Positions 9,180-16,467 of a stretch of 64,000 bases of DNA are shown one piece after another. Position 1 is the stretch's first letter; each line of letters begins with the position of its first letter. Source of the stretch: an uncultured Alphaproteobacteria bacterium (GTDB lineage: Bacteria; Pseudomonadota; Alphaproteobacteria; Caulobacterales; Hyphomonadaceae); the NCBI GenBank assembly GCA_903831255.1, contig CAIKWZ010000043.1, positions 157,116 through 221,115 of the forward strand, given 5' to 3'. The notes under the pieces are model-generated. The model was not told the DNA's origin. It saw only the letters and a list, made by a program, of their open reading frames with translations, and searched no databases. A program made the translations under genes and the position numbers.

Positions 9180-9195
9180 CTCCTCTATAGAGGAG
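9180..9195 (-). promoter_or_regulatory. Perfect 16-bp palindrome covering the gspC ribosome-binding region
   Basis: CTCCTCTATAGAGGAG reads identically on both strands. On the transcribed minus strand its right arm supplies part of the purine-rich GAGGAG/AGGAA run about 12-20 bases before the preferred gspC ATG. In the mRNA it could fold into a small hairpin that masks the ribosome-binding site, or in DNA it could be an operator. No loop bases are left, so a simple hairpin would open the central TATA. Confidence 0.4.
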
Positions 9196-9215
9196 GGAGC
9201 GACGTTCGCTATAGG

Positions 9216-11882
9216 TCAATAGGCCGTGGAAAGTCCGAAGCTGATGGATCGGCCAAGATCATACTGATTGATGATGATCTCGCCCCCGCCAAACGACTGA
9301 CGCTCCACATAGTTCTCGTTGAGAAGATTGCCGGCCTTGACGCTTGCCGACACCTCTCGCCCTCCGATTTCGAAGGTCTTACGGTAAACAAGATCAAGGA
9401 TGACCCCCGGCTCCTGAATGTAATCGGGCTCGCCCGGTCGACCCCGCGCTGAGGATCTCTCAGACACATAGGTGGCGATGAGGGTCGCCTGGGAATTCGC
9501 AGCGTCGTCCTCATATCCAAGCTGAAGATTGACCACGTGCTCAGACTGACCCTGAAGGCGGGAACCGTCGACGATGTAGAGTGTGGCGTCAGCGGGATCT
9601 CCGCCCTCGCTGATGGGGTAGACCACATCGCCAGCCTCAGCGGTCACCTCAGAGTTTGAATAAGTGTAATTCCCCTGAATGAGGAAGCTCTTTCCCTTGA
9701 GTAGGGCGTTGTCCGGGAAGGGATCGTCGAAGATGGACTTGAGCTCGATTTCAGCCCCGTAGAGGCGCGCCTCCGGAGCGTTTAGATAGCTTTGCTGGAT
9801 CGTGGCTCCCTGCTCGACGACAACCGACTCGATGGGGTTGGTGATCGTCTTGTAGAAGGCGCCGAGCGTGAAATACTGCTGATCGTCGAAGAAGAACTCG
9901 TAACGGCTGTCAAGATTGAGCAGCTCGCTGTCCTTGAGGTAGGGGTTGCCCACAAACAGCCGGTCGCTGTCCGGGTCGAGATACTGCTGCGGCGCCAGTT
10001 CCCGGAACTGGGGACGGGCGATCGTCTGCGACGCCCCGAAGCGGATCTGCTGATCCGGAGCGAAGTTCCAGGTCAGCGTCGCCGCCGGAAGGAGATAATC
10101 CTTCTCAAGGGCAGGGGGCTGATCCGGCGTCCCCTCCACAGAGAAGAGGTTACGGGGCGAGACAAACTGCCGCCCCGACTCGGCCCGAAGGCCCAGCGCA
10201 GCCCTTACATAAGTGATCGGCTCGAAGTCCGCCTTGATGTAGGCCGATGACACCTCAAGCCCGGCGTCGTATGCGGCTGCGCCGTCCGACGCCGACGTCT
10301 CCCGAATGACAAGGCGATCCGGATTGATGTTGTAGTCAGCGAACAGGTAGTCGACGCGCGTCTGCTGAACGGCCAGCGGGAGGCCTTCGGCCACAAAGCG
10401 GAATGAGCGTGCCTCTGAGGACCGCGTATTGTCCGAGTAGTCGAGTCCGCCGGAAATGACGGTATCCTTCGCACCTGCCCGCGGGATGGCGTAGGCAAGG
10501 TCGATGCCGAAGTTCTGAACCTTGTCCGAGAGCTCGCTGAACGAAAGCCGGTTGGGCGCGCGCGAGGTATCGTGAAGATAACGGTCGATGGAATCGTCGA
10601 AAAGGTAGCGGATCTGACGCTCATAGGGCGCGTTTCGCGATGTCTCGGCAAGCGCCGCGCGCCAGCTCAGCGTGAGCGGCTCAAAATCATGGCTGCCGCG
10701 GAGCTGTGTCGACAGAAGCTCCCGCTCATACCAGGCGGTGCGGTCGTCCCGTACATCTTCACCCGCCAGTTCATCGAAGCCAAAGCGGACATAGGTCTGC
10801 TTGGTCGTGCGGCGGATCCACAGATTGGTCCAGTCGATCGTGTGGCGGCCAAACTCGACGCCCGCTCCGAAGAGACCATCCCAGCCGACCTTGTTGTCTG
10901 TCGAGGTGTAGTTGTAGTCAGACTTAGGCGTGATCACGCCTCCATCGATCCGGCCTTCCTGCTGGATCCCGTCCTGCGTCTCCCAGTCATTGGCGTAGCC
11001 GAGCACTCCGATGACGCCGATGCTGGCGCCGCCGACATCCCAGCGATACCCGCCGCTGAGGTCCGCACTCCCGTTGGCGGGAATGGAATGATTGACCTGG
11101 ACAAGATTGGTCTTTGCATTCTCGAAGCTCTGTCCGATGCGCTGCAGCTGCGCAGGTGTGAAATTCGAGCCATTGATACGCTTGCCAGTAGCAAGTGCTT
11201 CGCGCAGCTGACCCGGCATCTTGCGAACACCGTCGTCGAACCCGAAGCGGTCCGCTTCGCCGCCATTATAGGTGTAGCCTGTCTCGAAACTCGTTTCCGA
11301 GTTGGCGCTGACGCCGACACCAACCTCGAGGAAGGGGTAATCAGGAAGGTTGAGCGTGGAAAGCTCGATAACCCCTCCGCCGAACTCCCCCGGAAACTCG
11401 GCTGAGTAGGACTTCTGGACCATCACCCCCTGAAGGATGCTGCTCGGAAACAGATCCAGCGGAACCACGCGCTGGAGCGGCTCCGGGCTGGGCAGGGGAG
11501 ACCCGTTGAGGATCGCTGACGAGTATCGCTCGCCAAGTCCGCGGACATAGACGAACTTTCCTTCCGCGATGCTGAGACCCGTAACGCGCGTCAGGGCCTC
11601 GGCGGCGTTAGAATCGCCCTGTCGTTCAAGATCGAGATTGCTGAGAAACTGAGCGACCTCAGAGGTCTCCTGAAGTGGCTCAGGGATGTAGGATCCGAGA
11701 ACCCGGATGACGTCCCCTCCCTCGGAGTCGGTTGCCGATGCTTCGGGCGTATCGGCCTGCGCGGACGCCGCCGGAGCCGGAGGAACCGCTTCCTGAGCGA
11801 AGGCCTGGCCGCCGGTCAGCGCAGAGGTCGCGAGCAGAAGAGCGCTCAGGGAGAAGCTGTAAGCAGTCATGGACAACACCAT
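9216..11882 (-). CDS. TonB-dependent outer-membrane receptor linked to the T2SS/lipoprotein locus
   Basis: The 888-residue protein has a signal peptide (ending about AFAQ, near residue 30), a plug domain (AEALTRVTGLSIAEGKFVYV, RGLGERYSSAILNGSPLPSP) and a long 22-strand barrel ending in a terminal aromatic (LSTAY). The plug motif with RGLG and NG-PLPSPEP is typical of the large Caulobacter/Alteromonas-type TonB receptors. It imports a TonB-energised ligand. It follows the lipoprotein gene after a 61-base gap that holds a strong hairpin, and its stop lies just before gspC. An internal ATG at 11870 is an alternative start. The ligand is unknown; the Pho-box context suggests an organophosphate or a phosphate-bearing complex. 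Confidence 0.93.
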   Translation of the reverse strand: MVLSMTAYSFSLSALLLATSALTGGQAFAQEAVPPAPAASAQADTPEASATDSEGGDVIRVLGSYIPEPLQETSEVAQFLSNLDLERQGDSNAAEALTRVTGLSIAEGKFVYVRGLGERYSSAILNGSPLPSPEPLQRVVPLDLFPSSILQGVMVQKSYSAEFPGEFGGGVIELSTLNLPDYPFLEVGVGVSANSETSFETGYTYNGGEADRFGFDDGVRKMPGQLREALATGKRINGSNFTPAQLQRIGQSFENAKTNLVQVNHSIPANGSADLSGGYRWDVGGASIGVIGVLGYANDWETQDGIQQEGRIDGGVITPKSDYNYTSTDNKVGWDGLFGAGVEFGRHTIDWTNLWIRRTTKQTYVRFGFDELAGEDVRDDRTAWYERELLSTQLRGSHDFEPLTLSWRAALAETSRNAPYERQIRYLFDDSIDRYLHDTSRAPNRLSFSELSDKVQNFGIDLAYAIPRAGAKDTVISGGLDYSDNTRSSEARSFRFVAEGLPLAVQQTRVDYLFADYNINPDRLVIRETSASDGAAAYDAGLEVSSAYIKADFEPITYVRAALGLRAESGRQFVSPRNLFSVEGTPDQPPALEKDYLLPAATLTWNFAPDQQIRFGASQTIARPQFRELAPQQYLDPDSDRLFVGNPYLKDSELLNLDSRYEFFFDDQQYFTLGAFYKTITNPIESVVVEQGATIQQSYLNAPEARLYGAEIELKSIFDDPFPDNALLKGKSFLIQGNYTYSNSEVTAEAGDVVYPISEGGDPADATLYIVDGSRLQGQSEHVVNLQLGYEDDAANSQATLIATYVSERSSARGRPGEPDYIQEPGVILDLVYRKTFEIGGREVSASVKAGNLLNENYVERQSFGGGEIIINQYDLGRSISFGLSTAY

Positions 11883-11908
11883 CCGGATCCAAGTGTGCAG
11901 AAGGGAGT

Positions 11909-11936
11909 GGGGCGAGCGCCTGTGAGCGCTCGCCCC
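11909..11936 (-). other. Intercistronic hairpin between lipoprotein and TonB receptor genes
   Basis: The 11-bp arms GGGGCGAGCGC and GCGCTCGCCCC are perfectly complementary around a 6-base loop (CTGTGA on the plus strand). No T-tract follows on the minus strand, so it is not a classical intrinsic terminator. It sits 8 bases from the lipoprotein-side end of the 61-base gap and is well placed to stabilise the upstream mRNA or lower read-through into the receptor and gsp genes. It is not clear from sequence which gene is the main beneficiary, because the lipoprotein lies 3' on the plus strand but is transcribed first. Confidence 0.6.
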
Positions 11937-11943
11937 GGGATCA

Positions 11944-13437
11944 TCAGCAGGAGGTCCCGCCGGTCAGGCCGCAACTCCAGGTCTTGTACCAGCTCACCGC
12001 ACTGTCGCTGACCGCACCGATCTTGGTCGGCGCTGTCAGGAAGGTGGATCCGGCGTGGTTGACCGGCGTGGTGACCGTCACTGCGTTCTCGTTGGTTCCG
12101 TTGATGAAGGTACCCGAGAGGCTCGAGGTTCCAGCCGAGGTGTTGTTCGCTCCGGCGTTGAACACCGTCGTGGTCTCGGTGAGGTTGCCGTCATCGCGGA
12201 AGGGCGAGGTGCAGCTGAAGAAGACCGAGTTGAAGGTCGGAGCTGCGGTGATGGTGTCTGCATCGTCGATGTCGAGACAGGCGCTGGTTCCGGTCTTCAC
12301 CACGATCGAGTTCCAGAGCTTGATCCCATTGCCCGAGTTGATGACCATCGCATCGGAGGTTGAGGAGCGTCCGATGATTGTCGCATTCGAGATGCGGGGG
12401 ATGGTGTTCAGCGAGAAACCGCCGGTGACGGGGGTTCGGGTTCCCGCAGAGCTGAACTCAAATCCACGATCGCCGCCGTTGGCGCGCTGCACGATCAGCA
12501 CGTTCTGGACGGCTCCGCGCCAGCCGGTGTCGACATCAAGACTGTCGTCATCATTGCCGGTCAGGATGATGTTCCGCAGGTTGACCGTACCGCCGAAGAG
12601 CTCGATCCCGTCGTCGGAGGAGTTATGGACCTGAACGTTTTCGATCGTGGTTCCGTTTCCAACCCCGGCGAGCGTGATGCCGTTGAGCTCGTTATTCGGA
12701 AGGATCTCGAAGCCCGAGTGCTGAACCCGCACAAAGCTCAGACGGCCGCTGTTATCCGACGGCGTATTGCCGCCGTAGAAGGCGTTGGTGCCCTCGACCT
12801 GAGACACGCAGGCGATATTCGGCGGAGTGACCCCGGTAGGGCATCCCGCTGAGGTCGGTGCGCGGCCCAGGACCACGAGGCCGCCCCACTGTCCGATCGA
12901 GTCGACGGTCGTCGATCCCTCGATGCTCTGCCGGCTGGTGAAGATAACCGGATCGGCGACCGTGCCGACGGCGAAGATCTGCGAGCCACGGTTGACCACG
13001 ATGTAGTCAAGGCCGCCCGAGCCGAAAATGCGGACGCCCGGGTCGACGGTCAGAATGCCCTGGCTGCCGCCCGCGGCGGGAGAAGAGGGGTCTGCGCCGA
13101 GATCGACGCCCACGTTCACGCGGCCGCTGATCGAGTAGATCGTGCCGTCGCGCTTGGGGATCACGAAGTTGCCGGTGATGGTGCTCGGCAGCTGACAATT
13201 GCGGAGGTTGGAGATCACGCCGACATTGTTGAAGCCTGAGGGGCAATCAGCTGCAGGGCCGGCGGGCGGCGAGGGCGGCGGAGGCGGCGGGGGGGAAGGC
13301 GGGGGCGAGGGAGGAGGGGAAGGAATGAAGACGCCTTCTCCAGGGGAGGCGACGCCGTCGCTCCCGGAGCAGGCTGCGGCGCCGGTGACGGCGAGGCAGG
13401 CCAGTAGGGCCGCCCGGACGGCTTGGTTCGATGACAT
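11944..13437 (-). CDS. Secreted/surface lipoprotein with proline linker and beta-helix repeats (ElpS-like candidate)
   Basis: I start at ATG 13437 (497 residues), preceded by GAGGGAG; the open frame extends further upstream without a better site. The N-terminus (MSSNQAVRAALLACLAVTGA) ends in a lipobox-like GAAAC with the acylated residue predicted at Cys23 and Ser at +2, so outer-membrane sorting is expected. A proline/serine linker (about 38-60) precedes a domain rich in short Asn/Asp/Gly repeats (VHNSSDDGIELFGG, TGNDDDSLDVDTGW), suggesting a right-handed parallel beta-helix. Four or more cysteines including the C-terminal one may pair. In Caulobacter crescentus a phosphate-starvation lipoprotein, ElpS, is encoded beside the T2SS genes and released T2SS-dependently. 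Synteny and the Pho box support the analogy; sequence homology to ElpS was not tested. Confidence 0.82.
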   Translation of the reverse strand: MSSNQAVRAALLACLAVTGAAACSGSDGVASPGEGVFIPSPPPSPPPSPPPPPPPSPPAGPAADCPSGFNNVGVISNLRNCQLPSTITGNFVIPKRDGTIYSISGRVNVGVDLGADPSSPAAGGSQGILTVDPGVRIFGSGGLDYIVVNRGSQIFAVGTVADPVIFTSRQSIEGSTTVDSIGQWGGLVVLGRAPTSAGCPTGVTPPNIACVSQVEGTNAFYGGNTPSDNSGRLSFVRVQHSGFEILPNNELNGITLAGVGNGTTIENVQVHNSSDDGIELFGGTVNLRNIILTGNDDDSLDVDTGWRGAVQNVLIVQRANGGDRGFEFSSAGTRTPVTGGFSLNTIPRISNATIIGRSSTSDAMVINSGNGIKLWNSIVVKTGTSACLDIDDADTITAAPTFNSVFFSCTSPFRDDGNLTETTTVFNAGANNTSAGTSSLSGTFINGTNENAVTVTTPVNHAGSTFLTAPTKIGAVSDSAVSWYKTWSCGLTGGTSC

Positions 13438-13542
13438 GGGTCTCTCCCTCGGAACATGGTCCGACCAGGAAGGAGACGCCCTTGTGTCAGGTCGCCCTCG
13501 CTGGTCCATGGGAAGTCGTTAACGTCTTTTGACGACGCTCTT

Positions 13543-13571
13543 TTGACAGTTGTATGACAGTTTTGTTTCAG
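13543..13571 (-). promoter_or_regulatory. PhoB box upstream of the lipoprotein-TonB receptor-T2SS operon
   Basis: On the minus strand, 13560 to 13543 reads CTGTCATACAACTGTCAA: two 7-base half-sites, CTGTCAT and CTGTCAA, separated by 4 A/C-rich bases. This matches the classical 7-4-7 Pho box almost exactly. A further degenerate half-site, CTGAAAC, lies one 11-base period upstream (13571-13565) after AAAA, giving a possible tandem array. The site ends 105 bases before the lipoprotein ATG and overlaps the stop codon of the prepilin peptidase gene. It predicts PhoB-dependent induction under phosphate limitation. Confidence 0.8.
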
Positions 13572-14122
13572 TTGTAGGGAAGGCCGGTCAGCCAGAGGAT
13601 CCAGATTCCGGCTGCGAGAAATGGCCCAAAGGGAAGAGCCGCCTGTGGTTCCCAGCGCCTATAAATTATTGATTTAATGATAAAAAACAGGATCCCGGCG
13701 AGGGCTGCGATCAGGCAGATGAGGGGCAGGGCGCTCCAGCCCAGCCAGGCGCCGCCCGCGGCGGCAAGTTTTGCATCCCCCCGGCCGAGTCCCTCACGGC
13801 CTCGTATGTGACGATAGAGCGCCTCGAGAGAGGCCAGCGCCAGGTATCCTGCGACACCGCCGATGATCCGCGTGATCAGGGAAGGTTCGACGCCGAGCGC
13901 GCCCAGTCCCAGCCCGAAAATCACGAGGCCGATGGTCAGCTCGTCAGGAAGAATCATCCGGTCGATATCGACGAAGGCGGCCCAGGCGAGGCCGAAGGCA
14001 AGGATAGCGCCCGCCGGAGCAAGTCCTTGAGGGCCAAGAACGAGCCCGCTCAGGGCGGCGAGCGCGCCGACGCCTATGGCGGCGAGTGCGAGCCTCGGGG
14101 GCAGGGCCAGAGACCCTTTCAT
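13568..14122 (-). CDS. gspO: Prepilin peptidase (A24 family, single-domain GspO)
   Basis: The start at ATG 14122 (184 residues) has GAGGGGAG upstream; the longer frame from 14146 lacks support. The protein is an integral membrane aspartyl protease with catalytic Asp in WAAFVDIDRMILPDELT (about 47-63) and in the GRGDAKL motif (Asp116). It lacks the N-terminal cytoplasmic, zinc-binding methylation domain of full-length GspO/PilD (about 280 residues), so it is the short TadV/CpaA-like form. It would remove the leaders of GspG-K. The Pho box lies at its 3' end, so it is probably expressed separately from the downstream operon. Confidence 0.9.
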   Translation of the reverse strand: MKGSLALPPRLALAAIGVGALAALSGLVLGPQGLAPAGAILAFGLAWAAFVDIDRMILPDELTIGLVIFGLGLGALGVEPSLITRIIGGVAGYLALASLEALYRHIRGREGLGRGDAKLAAAGGAWLGWSALPLICLIAALAGILFFIIKSIIYRRWEPQAALPFGPFLAAGIWILWLTGLPYN

Positions 14123-14241
14123 GTGATTCTCCCCTCGTTTCGACACTCTGGAGCGTGTGCGGGCGTCCTTGTCACCTCCAGTCAGCCGAGACTAGCATTG
14201 GCGTGCTGCGGACGCAGCGGCGTCTGAGGAGATTCGGCGGT

Positions 14242-16467
14242 ATGCGACTGACGATTTTGGCGGCTGTGGCGGTCGGACTCGCCGGGCTTTTTCCGGCCCA
14301 TGCGGACAGGTTGACCCTCGACCGGGCGTTTTCCGACCCGCCGCTCTCGGGCCCGGTGGCGAGAGGGGTTCAGACCTCTCCGGATGGCCGCTTCGTGACC
14401 TGGATACGTCCTCAGGAGGGTCGTAGCCGCACAACGGATCTCTGGCTTCTCGAGACAGCCTCTGGGCAGTCACGTCGTCTGATCGATGCAGGCGCTCTGA
14501 TCGAGGCGGGTCGCGAGTTGTCGGAGGAAGAAAAAAGTCGGCGCGAGCGACAGGGCGTCCAGACGTCCGGCGTGGTGGACTATCAGTGGGATGAGGAAGG
14601 TCGGTTTATTCTCGCGCCCGTTGAAGGCGATTTGTTCCTCTATGAGATGGCGGGTTCAAAGCTTCGTCGTCTGACCGAGACCTCTGCCGACGAGATCGAC
14701 GCCAAGGTGTCGCCCAGGGGGCGGTTTGTCTCCTTCGTGCGAGAGGATGATCTCGTCATTATGCCTTCGGGCGGCGGCGCGGAACGCGCGCTGACGGAGG
14801 GCGGCTCGACCGACCTCAGCTGGGGAACGGCCGAGTTCATCGCTCAGGAGGAGATGGGGCGCAGCACGGGTTATTGGTGGTCGCCCGATGAAAGCCGTAT
14901 CGCCGTCACCAGGGTGGATCAGACAGGCGTAGATATCGTTCCGCGTCCGGACGTGAACGCCTCCGGGGCCGTGATCGTCAATCAGCGCTATCCCCGGGTC
15001 GGTCGACCCAATGCGCGTGTCGAGCTCCATGTCGTATCCGTCTCAAACGGGGCGAAGGTTCGCGTCGATCTTGGCGCCGACAGCGACGTTTATCTGGCGA
15101 GGGTCGCCTGGGCGCGTGATGGGCGTATCCTCTATGTTCAGCGCCAGTCGCGCGACCAGAAGCGCCTCGATCTCCTGGCGGTCGATCCCTCCTCCGGACG
15201 ATCCCGGGTGATCCTTACGGAGGAAAGCCCGCACTGGGTGGAGATCACCGACGATTTCCGGCCGCTCAAGACGGGTAATTTCCTCTGGTCGTCGGAACGC
15301 AGCGGACATCGTCATCTTTACCTCTACCGCGCGGACGGCGAGCTCATTCGTCAGGTGACCTTCGGCGACTGGCCTGTCGACGCCGTGATCGGGGTCGATG
15401 AGGCGTCCCGTACGGTCTTTTTCGGGGCCAGTCGCGATACGCCGATCGAACGGAGGCTTTATTCGGAAAGCTATGGTCGTCCCGCAGGGGTGAAGGCTCT
15501 GACCGCAGCAGGCGGCTGGTGGTCCGGCGAAGTGGCGAGTAACGGAAAGGCGTTCGTCGGCTCCTATCAGGATCCGTCGACCCCGCCGCGCACCGGCGTC
15601 TACGCGCTTGATGGCCGTCTGATCCGCTGGATCGAGGAAAATCCTCTTACCGCCTCTCATCCCTACTTTCCCTTTGTCGGGAGGCATCGAGTTGCTGAGT
15701 TTGGAACTCTTAAGGCATCCGACGGCCAGGACATGCACTGGATGATGCGCACCCCGCCGGGCTTTGATCCGAACAAGAAGTATCCCGTGATCGTCACTGT
15801 CTACGGAGGTCCCGCCAGCGCGCTGGTGGCCCGTCGCTGGATGTCGCCGACCGATCAGCTTTATCTTGAGGCGGGATACATCCTGTTCACGCTCGATAAT
15901 CGCGGCACGCCAAATCGTTCGACGGCGTTCAAGACGGCCATACATCGGCGGATGGGAATTCCCGAGACGGCCGACCAGATCGTCGGCGCGCGCTTCCTCG
16001 CCGGGCTGCCCTATGTCGACGCTTCGCGTATCGGCGCCACGGGCTGGTCGAACGGAGGGTTCATGACCCTGCTCATGCTGACCGAGCCGGGCTCTCCCTA
16101 TGCGGCTGGCGTCGCCGGCGCGCCTCCGACGGACTTCCGTCTGTACGACACGCACTACACCGAACGCTTCATGGAGACCGATGCGAACAATCACGACAAC
16201 TATGAGGCCTCCGATGTCGTCAACCGGATCGACGCGCTGCGATCTGGCGCGCTTATGCTCATCCACGGCATGGCCGACGACAACGTGACCTTCGACAACT
16301 CGACGCGTCTGATGGCCGCTCTTCAGGCGCGTGGAACGGCCTTTGAGACCATGCTCTATCCTGGCCTGCGTCATCGCGCAGGCTGGACCCAGGCCCATCT
16401 CAGGCATCGCATGGAAGCCACGCTTGATTTCTTCAACCGCAAGCTGAAGCCGGAGGCTGCGCCGTGA
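14242..16467 (+). CDS. S9B dipeptidyl-peptidase IV-type serine peptidase, secreted
   Basis: I place the start at ATG 14242 (741 residues), where a clear signal peptide begins (MRLTILAAVAVGLAGLFPAH). An N-terminal beta-propeller of DPPIV type (about 60-480; EEMGRSTGYWWSPDESRIAV is a family signature) is followed by an alpha/beta hydrolase. The nucleophile lies in ATGWSNGGFM (Ser about 603), the acid in GMADDNVTF (Asp about 679) and the His in LYPGLRHRAG (about 711). It removes dipeptides from penultimate-Pro or similar peptides in the periplasm or outside. The stop overlaps the following M28 peptidase gene by 4 bases, so the two are co-translated and probably degrade extracellular peptides together. 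Confidence 0.94.
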   Translation: MRLTILAAVAVGLAGLFPAHADRLTLDRAFSDPPLSGPVARGVQTSPDGRFVTWIRPQEGRSRTTDLWLLETASGQSRRLIDAGALIEAGRELSEEEKSRRERQGVQTSGVVDYQWDEEGRFILAPVEGDLFLYEMAGSKLRRLTETSADEIDAKVSPRGRFVSFVREDDLVIMPSGGGAERALTEGGSTDLSWGTAEFIAQEEMGRSTGYWWSPDESRIAVTRVDQTGVDIVPRPDVNASGAVIVNQRYPRVGRPNARVELHVVSVSNGAKVRVDLGADSDVYLARVAWARDGRILYVQRQSRDQKRLDLLAVDPSSGRSRVILTEESPHWVEITDDFRPLKTGNFLWSSERSGHRHLYLYRADGELIRQVTFGDWPVDAVIGVDEASRTVFFGASRDTPIERRLYSESYGRPAGVKALTAAGGWWSGEVASNGKAFVGSYQDPSTPPRTGVYALDGRLIRWIEENPLTASHPYFPFVGRHRVAEFGTLKASDGQDMHWMMRTPPGFDPNKKYPVIVTVYGGPASALVARRWMSPTDQLYLEAGYILFTLDNRGTPNRSTAFKTAIHRRMGIPETADQIVGARFLAGLPYVDASRIGATGWSNGGFMTLLMLTEPGSPYAAGVAGAPPTDFRLYDTHYTERFMETDANNHDNYEASDVVNRIDALRSGALMLIHGMADDNVTFDNSTRLMAALQARGTAFETMLYPGLRHRAGWTQAHLRHRMEATLDFFNRKLKPEAAP

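Noticed and set aside
13258..13325. Dense GGC/GGA repeats resembling a tandem repeat
   Set aside because: It encodes the proline/serine linker of the lipoprotein; low-complexity coding sequence.
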